Source: Succinivibrio dextrinosolvens DSM 3072 (lineage in GTDB: Bacteria > Pseudomonadota > Gammaproteobacteria > Enterobacterales > Succinivibrionaceae). Taken from it: a stretch of 43,094 bases of DNA. The stretch spans positions 1 to 43,094 of the forward strand of contig NZ_FUXX01000022.1 in the NCBI RefSeq assembly GCF_900167015.1. The letters are read 5' to 3'. Positions within the stretch are counted from its first letter, which is position 1; every line of letters begins with the position of its first letter. The notes below the pieces were generated by a model. The model was not told the DNA's origin. It did not search any database and saw only the letters and a program-made list of their open reading frames with translations. Shown here in pieces: positions 25,102-34,830 of the stretch. The translations under genes were made by a program, and so were the position numbers.

Positions 25102-26304
25102 TTATAAACCGAAATCAAGTTCGATTGTATTACCTTCACCACGCTTAACTTCTACATCACCCTGACCGGCATTTATGCTTGGTTCACTGCCACCGTTTAG
25201 TAAATCCTGATCAATTTCTGTTGCGTTAAGAGGAGTCTTTCTGTCCATTGCATACCTTGAAATTGCGATAACAACCTTTCTGTTCATTGCTCTGCCAGCA
25301 GCAGTCTTGTTCGAATAAGTTGGAGAATACTCACCGTATGCCTCGATTGCCATGCGCTCAGGCACAATTCCGGCTCGCTCCAGCTCAGTTAAAACAGAAA
25401 GTGAACGATTAGCAGATAAATCCCAGCTATTTATGAAGATTCCATTTGGAATAAAGGAATTATCAGTATAGCCACGGATTCTGATGTAGTTATTAATGTT
25501 TGAGATAGCAACTGCAATTCTCTGGATAATTGGCCTTGATGCAGCCAGAATTGAAGCACTGCCTTCAGCAAACAGTAAGCCTGAATTTACGTTAATTGAC
25601 AGCCAGTGTGGATTTTCCTCCATATCGATGTATTTTTCCATACCGGTATCATGAATAGCCTCAGAAATAGATCTTCTTACAGCATCAAACTGAGTTCCAA
25701 CCTTACCCTCACCAATACTGTCAGCATTAACATCAGACTGACCGCCCTGCTCAAAGTGATCAGCGCTACCACCAGCCTGGAAACCACCTTCACCAGACTG
25801 TGAACCACCGTCTGGAGCATTGGATTTTGGATTAACGTTCTTAGATACAGTACTGTTATCAGAAATTACAAGATCACCTGATGCATTTGCTGAATCAGCA
25901 TTATTCTGACCATCCATCTCGTCGTCAGAACCAGATGTAGTATCATCTCTTTCCTGATTTGACTGAGTTGATGTGATCTGGAAATTCATCATCACACCAC
26001 CATCTTCGATGATCTGCTTTCCTGTATCACCCTGTGCCGACTGCATAGACTGAACAGCTTCCTGAACTTCCTGAGCAAGCTGCTGAGCAAGAGAACCTGG
26101 CACTAGCAGAGCACCACCAGGAGAACTGATTGCAGTTTCATTGAAGGCCTGAGCAATACTCTCAACCATAGATTTGGCTTCGGACTGCTTAGCCATAGCG
26201 AAGGAATAAAGAACCACGAACAGAGCGAACAGCAGAGTCATGAAGTCTGCATAGGACACCATCCATCGTTCAAGGTTTTCGGGCTCTGGCGGCTTCTTTT
26301 TCAT
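25102..26304 (-). CDS. motD: Flagellar stator protein, MotB/MotD type
   Basis: A 400-aa stator subunit that anchors the motor to peptidoglycan. One N-terminal helix carries the proton- or sodium-binding Asp (D20 in MVSYADFMTLLFALFVVLY). A long Ser/Asn/Gly/Gln-rich stretch (about 105-195) separates it from the C-terminal OmpA-like domain (FAEGSASILAA, IRIRGYTDNSF, NRSLSVLTEL, AYGEYSP). MotB proteins are usually about 300 aa; the excess is this low-complexity linker. The gene directly follows its partner motC (20 nt), as in the Pseudomonas motCD pair. The ion used cannot be decided from the sequence. Confidence 0.92.
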   Translation of the reverse strand: MKKKPPEPENLERWMVSYADFMTLLFALFVVLYSFAMAKQSEAKSMVESIAQAFNETAISSPGGALLVPGSLAQQLAQEVQEAVQSMQSAQGDTGKQIIEDGGVMMNFQITSTQSNQERDDTTSGSDDEMDGQNNADSANASGDLVISDNSTVSKNVNPKSNAPDGGSQSGEGGFQAGGSADHFEQGGQSDVNADSIGEGKVGTQFDAVRRSISEAIHDTGMEKYIDMEENPHWLSINVNSGLLFAEGSASILAASRPIIQRIAVAISNINNYIRIRGYTDNSFIPNGIFINSWDLSANRSLSVLTELERAGIVPERMAIEAYGEYSPTYSNKTAAGRAMNRKVVIAISRYAMDRKTPLNATEIDQDLLNGGSEPSINAGQGDVEVKRGEGNTIELDFGL

Positions 26305-26324
26305 ATCATTGCCTTATTATTATA

Positions 26325-27080
26325 TTAACTTCCGCCTTCAGTCTTATCACCACCGGTGTAAACTGCCAGACGGCGCTTTAACATCATGGTGTTCTCACCT
26401 GATGCGATAGATACAAGCCCCTCTAAGGTCATGTACTTATACAGGCCCATTTCAGCAATAATACCCTTAACACGGTTAGAAGCTGGAAGACAGATAATGT
26501 TTGCCAAAACCAGACCGTAAATGGTTGCAACGAATGCCACCGCAATAGCAGGACCTAGTTCGTCAGGACGGTCCAACAGGGACATAGCGTGAATCAGACC
26601 TAGCACCGCACCGATAATACCCATGGTAGGTGAGTAACCGCCCATAGCTTCAAGCATCTTTGCGTAAGGTTCGTATTTAGCTTCTTCAACAGCAATACCC
26701 TGCTCTAAAATTTCTTTCAGAGCATCCTTATCCACACCGTCCACAATCATCTGAATACCATCACGGGTATAATCATCAGATGCAGATGAAATAGAATTTT
26801 CCAGAGCCAACAGCCCCTGCTGACGAGCAGTTGTTGAAAGACCAACTAAAAGTTCAACCTGAGATTCAAAACCGATACGTGGAGGAGCAAGTGTCCATAG
26901 CATACACTTGAATGCACCGATAATCTGAGGCAGAGGGAACTGCACCCAGCATGCGAAGAAGGAAGCACCTACCACAACCAAGAAAGCAGGCAACTCTAAC
27001 ATCATTGCAGGAGATGTACCTTCTAGCATCATAGAACATACAATACATCCACACGCAAGAAAAATACCCAAAAAGTTCAT
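26325..27080 (-). CDS. motC: Flagellar stator protein, MotA/PomA (MotC) type
   Basis: A 251-aa inner-membrane stator subunit with four hydrophobic helices (about 1-20, 28-48, 149-170 and 182-200). The loop and TM3-TM4 regions hold family motifs: MLEAMGGYSPTMGIIGAVLGLIHAMS, PDELGPAIAVAFVATIYGLVLAN. The cytoplasmic loop (about 60-145) carries the charged residues that contact FliG. AGG lies 6 nt before ATG, and the gene is 21 bp after cheB. It pairs with the MotD-like protein downstream. Confidence 0.94.
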   Translation of the reverse strand: MNFLGIFLACGCIVCSMMLEGTSPAMMLELPAFLVVVGASFFACWVQFPLPQIIGAFKCMLWTLAPPRIGFESQVELLVGLSTTARQQGLLALENSISSASDDYTRDGIQMIVDGVDKDALKEILEQGIAVEEAKYEPYAKMLEAMGGYSPTMGIIGAVLGLIHAMSLLDRPDELGPAIAVAFVATIYGLVLANIICLPASNRVKGIIAEMGLYKYMTLEGLVSIASGENTMMLKRRLAVYTGGDKTEGGS

Positions 27081-27101
27081 AGAGACCTGCCTTTTCTGTT
27101 A

Positions 27102-28337
27102 TTAACCCAGTTCTTTAACGATACAATCTGCAATCTCTCCCAAAGGAAGGACCAGATCTGTAACGCCAGCATTCACGATAGCCTGAGGCATACCATAAAC
27201 AACACAGGTTTCCTCATTCTGAGCCCAGATGACAGCACCTAGCTTCTTTAAGATTGTGCAGCCTTCGCAGCCATCTGAGCCCATGCCGGTCAAAACCATA
27301 GCAAGGACCTTACCACCGTAAATCTTTGAAAGAGATGCAAAGGAAACATCAACACAAGGATTATATGTTGTTCTTCCAGTGTCACCGATAACACGGCATC
27401 TTACCTTTACACCGACTTTCTCAAAAATCATCTGAGTGCCGCCAGGTGCAATATAGCAGGTACCAGCTTCAAGAATGTCACCATCCTTTGCCTCAACCAC
27501 ATGCAGATTTGAAATAGCATCAAGTCTTGCAGCGAAGGTAGCAGTGAATGATGCAGGCATATGCTGAACAATTACAACAGGAACATTCAGCTTAGGCAGC
27601 TTAGGAATAATATCCTGAAGAGCAATAGGACCACCAGTTGAGCTTCCTATAGCAACAATTGAATGAGGCTTGCCTGACTTCTTAAAAGTAGTAGTCTCTG
27701 ACTTATGGTTGCCAAAGGTAAACTTCAGTGCACTTGCTGGAGTGCCTGGGTTTGCAGCAAGCATTGCATTGATCTGATTATAGGCTTCCTTTGCAGAACC
27801 AGCAGTTGGTGCTGGAGTACTTGCAGTTGCACCTATAGGTGCTCGAGTTGCAGTTACAGCTGGTTTAGCAACAGTTGCAGATGAAGGAACAGTCTTGGTT
27901 GCAATGGTTGGCGAAGGAGCAGAAGGTCTGAAACCTCTTACACGACTTCGAGATACAGCCTTAATAGAAGCAATCAGATTTTTGATTGCATCCTCTCTTC
28001 GGTGAGCGATGTCATCGAAGTTTTTAGGCATAAAATCAACTGCACCAGCTTCCAGAGCCTTAAAAGTTGCAGTAGCACCTTCATGAGTTAGAGATGAGAA
28101 CATAAGAATCGGAGTAGGATTCTTCTTCATGATCTCGGCAACAGCTGAAATACCATCCATTACAGGCATTTCAACGTCCATTGTAATTACATCAGGACGT
28201 AATTTAGTAGTTAGTTCAACTCCTTCCTTTCCGTCTTTAGCTTCTCCTACAACCTCCATAGTAGGGTCTGATTCAACAATCTCTCTTAGGCGCTTACGGA
28301 AAAAGCTAGAATCATCAACAATCAAAACTTTGGTCAT
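27102..28337 (-). CDS. cheB: Chemoreceptor methylesterase/glutaminase CheB
   Basis: A 411-aa response regulator enzyme that removes methyl groups from chemoreceptors for adaptation. The receiver domain (1-120) has the phospho-acceptor D54 in TMDVEMP and Lys in DFMPKNF. The C-terminal methylesterase domain (about 225-410) has the catalytic Ser in GSSTGGP (231-237), His in QHMPASFT and Asp in TGMGSDG. A Ser/Thr/Ala/Pro-rich linker (about 135-225) is longer than the E. coli one (about 350-aa protein). AAGGA lies 6 nt before ATG. No cheR is present in the window. Confidence 0.95.
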   Translation of the reverse strand: MTKVLIVDDSSFFRKRLREIVESDPTMEVVGEAKDGKEGVELTTKLRPDVITMDVEMPVMDGISAVAEIMKKNPTPILMFSSLTHEGATATFKALEAGAVDFMPKNFDDIAHRREDAIKNLIASIKAVSRSRVRGFRPSAPSPTIATKTVPSSATVAKPAVTATRAPIGATASTPAPTAGSAKEAYNQINAMLAANPGTPASALKFTFGNHKSETTTFKKSGKPHSIVAIGSSTGGPIALQDIIPKLPKLNVPVVIVQHMPASFTATFAARLDAISNLHVVEAKDGDILEAGTCYIAPGGTQMIFEKVGVKVRCRVIGDTGRTTYNPCVDVSFASLSKIYGGKVLAMVLTGMGSDGCEGCTILKKLGAVIWAQNEETCVVYGMPQAIVNAGVTDLVLPLGEIADCIVKELG

Positions 28338-28346
28338 AGGTTATCC

Positions 28347-30407
28347 TTATTCTTCGTTATTATTAGTTATTTCAGGAATGCTTGCTGGCGCATTCTCAGT
28401 ATTCTGTTCATGTTCTACATGCTTGTCTGTCTGCAGAGGTACACGTTCTGCATCCTTGTGAGCATAAGCTCTCATCAGACCAGGAATATCCAGGATCAGT
28501 GCAATTCCACCGTCAGATGTGATGGTTGCACCTGCCATACCAGGAGTATGACGCAGGATTTCATCAAGAGGTTTGATAACAACTTCTTCCTGACCTAACA
28601 GTTCGTCTACAACAAAGCCGACAAGCTGTGCAGCTGAAACCTGAACCAGAACAATATGAGCCTTATTCTCCAGATATTCTTTGATTGAGACCTTTTCAAA
28701 CCACTGTTTTAAGAAGAACAGAGGAATAGCCTTGTCACGGATAACGATGGTATTAAGACCATCAACGTTTCTCATTGAATCAAGGTCAAGATAGAAAATC
28801 TCTGAAACAGATGTCAGTGGTAAAGCGAAGGTTCTGTTTGAAACAGAAATCATCAGAGTAGGAAGAATTGCCAGTGTCAGAGGAACCTTAATCTCGATGG
28901 TAGTGCCTTTACCGTAGGTAGAGATAACATTTACAGTACCATTCAGTTTGGAAATGTTGGTCTTAACCACGTCCATACCCACACCACGACCAGAAATATC
29001 TGTAATCTCAGTATTGGTTGAGAAACCAGGTGCGAAGATCAGATTTAAAGCTTCAGCATCTGAAAGTCTGTCTGCTGCACCTTCATCCATCAGACCTTTC
29101 TTAACAGCGACAGTTCTTAAGATATCAGGATCCATACCCTGACCATCGTCCTGAATCTGTAGAAGAATATGGTCACCCTGCTGAGAAGCTCTCAATAAAA
29201 CCACACCGGTTTCTGGCTTGCCCACTGCAACACGATCCTTAGGATCCTCAATACCGTGGTCACAGCAGTTACGAACCATGTGAACCATAGGATCAGCCAG
29301 AGCATCAACCAAGTTCTTATCTAATTCTGTATCCTCACCCTCCATTCTTAGCTCAATCTTCTTGCCAAGCTTACGTGCAAGGTCACGAACAACACGAGGG
29401 AATCTACCGAATACCTTCTTAACAGGCTGCATTCGGGTCTTCATAACAGAATTCTGAAGTTCAAGAGTTACGACATCCAGATTGGAAATTGCCTTTGACA
29501 TATCCTGATCAGAACGTCTGGAAGCCATGTTTACCAAACGGTTACGAACAAGAACAAGCTCACCGACAAGATTCATGATATCGTCAAGAACCTGTGTTTC
29601 AACACGTACGGTAGTATCAACTTCAGGAGCTGCCTTTGCAGCATCAGTCTTGCCTGCTGGTTTAGCAGCAGGAGCGGCTGGTTTAGGAGCAGCAGCTGGA
29701 GCTGGAGCTGGTGCTGGATCAGGTGCTGGTGCTGGAGCAGGTGCAGGTGCTGCGGCTGGAGCAGCAGTTGGAGCAGCGTTCTTTGCTGCCTCAGACTGTG
29801 CAGTTGCGAGCATCTTATCAAAATCGGCATCGGTCGCATCTGCGGCCTTATTTTCATCACCCTCAGCGCCAGGAGCATGACCTTTACCATGCAACTGATC
29901 TAACAGAGCTTCGAATTCATCTTCGGTAATATCATCAACATCACCTGCTGGTGCAGCAGGTTCTGGCTCTGGAGCAGGAGCTGGGGTAGGCTCAGGAGCG
30001 GGAGCTGGAGCTGCAGCTGCAGGAGCTGCGCCACCGGCTGCTAGAGCATGTAATCTGTCGATAAGGTCCTGAGGTGCAGGATCAGGCTGCTGAGCATTCT
30101 TAACGGTATCGAACATTGATGTGATTTCATCATATGCCTGAAGAACGGCATCCATCAGATCAGGAGACATTGCAATGCGGGCATTACGCAGTTCATCGAA
30201 CAAGCTTTCTGCAGCATGACAGATGTTAACCAGATTTGTTAACTGAAGGAATCCAGCACCACCTTTTACAGTATGGAAACCTCTGAAAATAGCATTAAGC
30301 AAATCCTTATCATCAGGTGTTTTTTCGATCTGGACTAGCTGTTCATTAAGATTTTCAATAATCTCACCAGCTTCTACTATAAAGTCTTGTAGAATTTCCT
30401 CATCCAT
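28347..30407 (-). CDS. cheA: Chemotaxis histidine kinase CheA
   Basis: A 686-aa kinase of the chemoreceptor array. HPt domain (1-105) with H45 in FHTVKGG; dimerisation domain (about 265-335); HATPase domain with N-box HMVRNCCDHGIE (376-387), DDGQGMD and GRGVGMDVV; CheW-like regulatory domain (about 500-645). Instead of a normal P2 domain there is a very Pro/Ala-rich linker (about 125-255) with two short motifs, DDITEDEFEALLDQLHG (158-174) and ATDADFDKML (191-200). In Vibrio the segment at this position is the LID region that binds ParC/ParP. GGAG lies 9 nt before ATG. The stop is 9 nt before the cheB start. Confidence 0.96.
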   Translation of the reverse strand: MDEEILQDFIVEAGEIIENLNEQLVQIEKTPDDKDLLNAIFRGFHTVKGGAGFLQLTNLVNICHAAESLFDELRNARIAMSPDLMDAVLQAYDEITSMFDTVKNAQQPDPAPQDLIDRLHALAAGGAAPAAAAPAPAPEPTPAPAPEPEPAAPAGDVDDITEDEFEALLDQLHGKGHAPGAEGDENKAADATDADFDKMLATAQSEAAKNAAPTAAPAAAPAPAPAPAPDPAPAPAPAAAPKPAAPAAKPAGKTDAAKAAPEVDTTVRVETQVLDDIMNLVGELVLVRNRLVNMASRRSDQDMSKAISNLDVVTLELQNSVMKTRMQPVKKVFGRFPRVVRDLARKLGKKIELRMEGEDTELDKNLVDALADPMVHMVRNCCDHGIEDPKDRVAVGKPETGVVLLRASQQGDHILLQIQDDGQGMDPDILRTVAVKKGLMDEGAADRLSDAEALNLIFAPGFSTNTEITDISGRGVGMDVVKTNISKLNGTVNVISTYGKGTTIEIKVPLTLAILPTLMISVSNRTFALPLTSVSEIFYLDLDSMRNVDGLNTIVIRDKAIPLFFLKQWFEKVSIKEYLENKAHIVLVQVSAAQLVGFVVDELLGQEEVVIKPLDEILRHTPGMAGATITSDGGIALILDIPGLMRAYAHKDAERVPLQTDKHVEHEQNTENAPASIPEITNNNEE

Positions 30408-30426
30408 TTTCAGGTCTCCGTTATTA

Positions 30427-31185
30427 TTAGAATCCTAAACTTGCCAGCAAATCATCCACATCATCCTGAGTTGCGGCAATTTTATCTGACTTGAGAACAT
30501 CTCCAGTTGCAGGTCCCTGTGGAGTAATTCCATTAACAGCATCGCTGTTCTCAAGGATTGAGTTCTTTTCCTCATCACTAAAATGGGTTAAGAACTGCAA
30601 CAGTTTGTCTTCAACCTCAGATACAAGAGTAATCACGTTCTGAATCAGCTGTCCGGTCAAGTCCTGATAGTCCTGAGCAAGCAGAATCACATTCAACTGT
30701 TCAGAAACACTTGCTGCATTATCCTTCGTATCATGAATCAGGGTATCAACATTCCTGCACAGAGACACAAAATTATCTCTATTGATTCTGCCTTTCATCA
30801 GCGAATCCCATGCAGGTAGAAGTTTTTCAACCGAATCATTCAGTGTTTTCACCATCGGAGCACATGCCTCAACCGCATCAAGTGTTTTTGAAGCTGCTGC
30901 ATCCGTCATCTGAATTATTGAGGTTAGTCTCTCTGACGCTCTAGGCATATCAACGTTCGCAATAACTCTTAAGCGCTCGTCCTCGGCAAACCTTTTGATA
31001 GCCTCATGCAAATCTCTAGTCAGATTACCAACCTGCTCATAAACCTCATCATTTTTCTGCTGACTAAAATTCTTTGAAAGTACCAGAAGCTTATCTTCAG
31101 CCTGCTCCTGCATACCACTTTCGAGCAAGTCCTTGATTTCTTCTAGATCTGCCACAGTTAACTTTCTGTGCTCTTCTCTAGACAT
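30427..31185 (-). CDS. cheZ: CheY-P phosphatase CheZ
   Basis: A 252-aa dimeric helical protein that speeds dephosphorylation of CheY-P. The catalytic helix has QDYQDLTGQLIQNVI, where the Gln of LTGQ is the phosphatase residue. The last residues, QDDVDDLLASLGF, form the conserved C-terminal peptide that docks on CheY. AAGGA lies 5 nt before ATG. It sits 8 nt downstream of cheY, as in polar gammaproteobacterial clusters. Confidence 0.94.
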   Translation of the reverse strand: MSREEHRKLTVADLEEIKDLLESGMQEQAEDKLLVLSKNFSQQKNDEVYEQVGNLTRDLHEAIKRFAEDERLRVIANVDMPRASERLTSIIQMTDAAASKTLDAVEACAPMVKTLNDSVEKLLPAWDSLMKGRINRDNFVSLCRNVDTLIHDTKDNAASVSEQLNVILLAQDYQDLTGQLIQNVITLVSEVEDKLLQFLTHFSDEEKNSILENSDAVNGITPQGPATGDVLKSDKIAATQDDVDDLLASLGF

Positions 31186-31193
31186 AGCAATCC

Positions 31194-31577
31194 TTACTCG
31201 AATCGTTCAAAGATCTTATCTAGTTTTGTCTTCAAGGTTGCAGCTGTGAATGGCTTAACAATGTATCCGTTAACGCCAGCTTTAGCAGCTTCAACGATCT
31301 GCTCTCTCTTAGCCTCTGCGGTAACCATCAGAACTGGCATTGCCTTAAGTTTTGGACTCTGACGGATAGCCTTCAGCAGGTCAATACCCTGCATAATAGG
31401 CATGTTCCAGTCGGTAACAACGAAATCAAAGTCACCAGCTTCAAGCATAGGAAGCGCAGTTGCACCATCATCAGCCTCGTGAGTGTTGTTAAATCCAAGA
31501 TCACGAAGAAGATTTTTGATGATTCGACGCATGGTTGAGAAGTCGTCTACAATAAGTATCTTGATATTCTTATCCAA
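31194..31577 (-). CDS. cheY: Chemotaxis response regulator CheY
   Basis: A 127-aa single receiver domain that binds the flagellar switch when phosphorylated. D11, D12 and phospho-acceptor D56 ([10 protein letters not shown]), Thr in VTAEA and Lys in GYIVKPFT are all in place. The start is a rare TTG ([12 protein letters not shown] as read, decoded as Met), set by GGAG 7 nt upstream. It begins after a 108-bp gap behind fliA and leads cheY-cheZ-cheA-cheB. Confidence 0.96.
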   Translation of the reverse strand: MDKNIKILIVDDFSTMRRIIKNLLRDLGFNNTHEADDGATALPMLEAGDFDFVVTDWNMPIMQGIDLLKAIRQSPKLKAMPVLMVTAEAKREQIVEAAKAGVNGYIVKPFTAATLKTKLDKIFERFE

Positions 31578-31685
31578 GATAGTCTCCTTTTTACAGTTAA
31601 GCCTGTAATATTGGTATACCTCTATACTTATAGGGCCTAAGTCGTTAAAAAACCACTTAAATAGTATAAAAGTGTTAAATTAAAC

Positions 31686-32426
31686 CTATTTTCCACTCCA
31701 ATCTTTTAGCATTGATCGCAATCTTGCCATCGATTGAGACATCAGCTGACAGATTCTTGATTCACTAAGCTCCAGTACCTGCCCTATTTCCTTTAGATTT
31801 AGTTCTTCGTCATAGTACAGTGCCAGAACCTGCTGTTCTCGCTCCGGTAGTTTCTGTATAGCTTCTGCAAGTGAACGTTTAAACTTAGATGTTGCAAGAA
31901 GATCAAACAGTTTATCTTTTCTGTTGTCATTCCCCTCTGCTATTACATCGTCAGTTACTCCAAGATCTTCAATACCAACCATCTGGCTAGATGATGAATC
32001 CAGTAGCATCTGGTTGTACTTATCCAGATCTACTCCCAGTTCGTCTGCTATTTCAATATCTTTTGGTTCTCTACCTAACTGGTGAGATAGTTTTGTTATT
32101 GCGCTCGAGATACTTCTCGCATTCTGATGAACAGAACGTGGTGCCCAATCGTTCTGTCGCATTTCGTCAATCATCGCACCTCTTATTCTTATGGAAGCGT
32201 ATGTTTCAAATACAGCACCACGCCCATCTTCAAAGTGGGTTATCGCATCCATAAGTCCAATCATTCCTGATTGGATTAAATCATCAAGTTCTACGCAGGC
32301 AGGCAATCTGGCCTTAAGATGCAAGGCAATCCTTTTGACCAGTGGCGCATATGTATCCACCATCTGGGCCATATCAATCTGGACCTGTGCCTGATAGGCC
32401 TTAGCGCCATTTACCAATCCTGCCAT
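31686..32426 (-). CDS. fliA: Flagellar sigma factor sigma-28
   Basis: A 246-aa sigma factor for late flagellar and chemotaxis genes. Region 2 (YAPLVKRIALHLKARLP, LDDLIQSGMIGLMDA, YASIRIRGAMIDEMRQNDW), region 3 (RSISSAITKLSHQLGREP) and region 4 (LPEREQQVLALYYDEELNLK, VLELSESRICQLMSQ) are complete. The length is normal. It follows flhG after 57 bp and precedes the chemotaxis genes, which it probably helps to transcribe; FlgM is not in the window. Confidence 0.96.
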   Translation of the reverse strand: MAGLVNGAKAYQAQVQIDMAQMVDTYAPLVKRIALHLKARLPACVELDDLIQSGMIGLMDAITHFEDGRGAVFETYASIRIRGAMIDEMRQNDWAPRSVHQNARSISSAITKLSHQLGREPKDIEIADELGVDLDKYNQMLLDSSSSQMVGIEDLGVTDDVIAEGNDNRKDKLFDLLATSKFKRSLAEAIQKLPEREQQVLALYYDEELNLKEIGQVLELSESRICQLMSQSMARLRSMLKDWSGK

Positions 32427-32483
32427 AACACTTTCTTTTTCTTTAAATTTAATATCTTATATATATAAGAATAATTGTTATTA

Positions 32484-33323
32484 TTAATTTTTCTTGTCGG
32501 CGGAGATCAAATTTTCAACAAAAAATTCCAAATGACCGCCCGCTACATCAGGAATTGGCCAGGTTGTAATTCTGTTTGCCAGAGTCTTAAATGCTCTTGC
32601 AGCAGGAGAAGTCGGGAACAGATCAACCACACAAGAACGCTGTCTGATGGACTTTCTCATATTCATATCAACAGGAATACAGGCCACAAGCTCTAAGGTA
32701 GCATCAATAAATCTTTCTGTTACTGCAACCAGTTTCTGGTACATCAGTTTACCTTCATCAAGAGAATGAAGCTGGTTACCGATAATCTTGAACTTCTTAA
32801 CACCATAATCTCTTGATAGAACCTTCATCTGCGCATAGGCATCAGCTACAGATGTAGGCTCATTGCATACAACCATCAGGACATCCTGAGCAGCACGGCA
32901 GAAGGAAAGAACCATGTCAGAAATACCTGCGGCAGTATCAACGATGAAGTAATCGATATCTTCATTTAAAGTAGAGAAAGCTCTGATCAGACCTGCATGC
33001 TGTTCCACAGTCAGCTCAACCATCTGCTTTAGACCAGATGAAGCAGGAACGATTCTCAGTCCGTGAGGTCCTGTCTGCAGAATATCCTTCAGCTCACACT
33101 CACCGTTGAGAACATGACCAAGATTCTTGTCTACTTTAAGACCAAGCATAACGTCAATATTCGCAAGACCTAAGTCAGCATCAAAAAGCATTACCTTTTT
33201 TCCCAGAAGAGTTAAGGCAACAGCAATATTTAAAGACACGCTTGATTTACCAACACCGCCTTTGCCACCTGTTACAGTGATAACCTTTACTTTACGTTTG
33301 TTGGTTTTTTCGTCGATAGCCAT
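32484..33323 (-). CDS. flhG: Flagellar number regulator FlhG (FleN), MinD-like ATPase
   Basis: A 279-aa ATPase that limits polar flagella, in part by acting on FlhF. Deviant Walker A VTGGKGGVGKSS (17-28), MLFDADLGLANIDVMLG (switch I/II region) and YFIVDTAAGISDMVL (Walker B) are present. In FlhG an N-terminal activation peptide often stimulates the FlhF GTPase; here a short Lys-rich start (MAIDEKTNKRKVK) stands in that place. The gene follows flhF after 31 bp; the pair predicts a polar, low-number flagellation pattern. Confidence 0.94.
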   Translation of the reverse strand: MAIDEKTNKRKVKVITVTGGKGGVGKSSVSLNIAVALTLLGKKVMLFDADLGLANIDVMLGLKVDKNLGHVLNGECELKDILQTGPHGLRIVPASSGLKQMVELTVEQHAGLIRAFSTLNEDIDYFIVDTAAGISDMVLSFCRAAQDVLMVVCNEPTSVADAYAQMKVLSRDYGVKKFKIIGNQLHSLDEGKLMYQKLVAVTERFIDATLELVACIPVDMNMRKSIRQRSCVVDLFPTSPAARAFKTLANRITTWPIPDVAGGHLEFFVENLISADKKN

Positions 33324-33354
33324 TTGCTTACCTTCTAATATTAAATAAAATCTT

Positions 33355-34830
33355 TTATAAGACAGAATGCTCTAAGGCAAACTTCGCTACATCACTTTCA
33401 ACACTGCTTAAAGCCTTGATTGCAAGTGCCCTGGCATCAGGGACCTCAAGATCCTCCGGCACTCTCTGTCCGTCTGTAACATATGAAAGCATAAGTTTCT
33501 GCTTGATACATAAGGATAAGGCATCAGCCAAAGACTCGCTTTCATCAATTTTAGTTAGAATTATTCCTTTAAGTCCGATATTTGAGAAATGCTCATAGGC
33601 ATGCTCTAAAACCTTTCTCTGAGCTGTTGCAGGCAGTACAAGATAGTGTTTCATTTTGAGTCTTGACTGCTTTTTCAGGGCATTTACCTGACTTTCAAAT
33701 CTCTCATCATGCAAACCAACACCTACGGTATCAACTAGAACCAGACTCTTATCCCTCAGGGTATAAAGCATTTCTGGAAGTTCATCGATTGACTTGATAG
33801 CAAAGGTCGAGCATCCCATGATGCGACCGTAAGTCTTTACCTGTTCAACAGCGCCTATTCTGTAATGATCAGCTGTAATTAAGGCAACTCTGTCAGGTCC
33901 GTATTTCATGACAAATCTGGCAGCAAGCTTTGCAATAGTGGTTGTTTTTCCAACACCTGCAGGCCCAATTAAGGTAACGATACCGCCATCAGTCACAATT
34001 TCATCGCTACCGGTTTTAATTCTTCTTTCAAGATTCTGAGCAAGCTGACGCCATGCAAAATTGAATGAGGCATCAGAATCTATACTCTCAGATAATTCAT
34101 TTGAGATTGATTTATCAAAGCCGGATGACAGCAATAGCTCATAAATCATTGCCTTGACAGGCTCCTCTCTCTTTTTGGTATCAGACATCAGTCCTGCAAG
34201 CTCAAACTGCAGAAGACGTCTTATGGAGTCTACATCGTGGCGAAGCTGTTCAATCTCTGTTTTTTCTGATTCAGATTCTTTTGATATGTAAGAGGAAATA
34301 CCGTGAGAAGTCTCAACCTTCTTTTCCTTTTTCTTCTCGTCCTCTTTAATAAACAGATCACGAAGTCCGGTCTGTTCTGATAAAGGTGCAGGTGCTTTGG
34401 CTTTTGTCTTCTGAGGCTGTGCCTTGGCAGTGGCAGTCTTTTTCTGAACTGTCTGCTCACTACCCTGCTGCTGGCGCTCTAAAATCTCCAGGAGACTCTT
34501 GGCAAAAGCTTCTGACTTACTGCCACCAACAGTCTTTGAAGAAAGCTTACTCTCAGGCTTTGACTTTGATGATGCGCTTAGGGTTACCTCATCATCGGCA
34601 ATAATTCTTGATAATGGTGAATCGTCATGAATATTGGAGGTAATCTGTCCTTTCTGCTTTGCTGAAGTTTTCACTGGTACTGGGGCAATATCGCCTTCAA
34701 CGCCTGCGATAATTTCGACGTTAGGACCAACGCGTTTGTTAGACATGATTACAGCTTCTGCACCCAGCTCTTCCTTTATCTTAGCCAGTGCAGTTCGCAT
34801 GTCCTTTGCAACAAAGCGCTTAAGTTTCAT
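33355..34830 (-). CDS. flhF: Polar flagellar placement GTPase FlhF
   Basis: A 491-aa SRP-type GTPase that marks the pole where the flagellum is built. The N-terminal B region (MKLKRFVAKDMRTALAKIKEELGAEAVIMSNKRV) is typical; a charged, low-complexity linker follows (about 55-190). The NG domain contains G1 GPAGVGKT (289-296), the ITADHYRIGAVEQVKTYG motif, G3 LVDTVGVG and G4 LTKIDES. The linker is rich in Lys, Gln and Pro. It is separated from flhA by 310 bp, so it may have its own promoter, and lies 31 bp before flhG. Confidence 0.95.
   Translation of the reverse strand: MKLKRFVAKDMRTALAKIKEELGAEAVIMSNKRVGPNVEIIAGVEGDIAPVPVKTSAKQKGQITSNIHDDSPLSRIIADDEVTLSASSKSKPESKLSSKTVGGSKSEAFAKSLLEILERQQQGSEQTVQKKTATAKAQPQKTKAKAPAPLSEQTGLRDLFIKEDEKKKEKKVETSHGISSYISKESESEKTEIEQLRHDVDSIRRLLQFELAGLMSDTKKREEPVKAMIYELLLSSGFDKSISNELSESIDSDASFNFAWRQLAQNLERRIKTGSDEIVTDGGIVTLIGPAGVGKTTTIAKLAARFVMKYGPDRVALITADHYRIGAVEQVKTYGRIMGCSTFAIKSIDELPEMLYTLRDKSLVLVDTVGVGLHDERFESQVNALKKQSRLKMKHYLVLPATAQRKVLEHAYEHFSNIGLKGIILTKIDESESLADALSLCIKQKLMLSYVTDGQRVPEDLEVPDARALAIKALSSVESDVAKFALEHSVL

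Noticed and set aside
29527-29929. Long frames antisense to cheA (Gly/Ala-rich and Leu/Gln-rich)
   Set aside because: Produced by the GCT/CCA-rich linker of CheA; no start signals and no recognisable domain.
31578-31685. Sigma-28 promoter ahead of cheY
   Set aside because: A GCCCTATAA stretch resembles the -10 element, but no TAAA-type -35 lies at the right distance.
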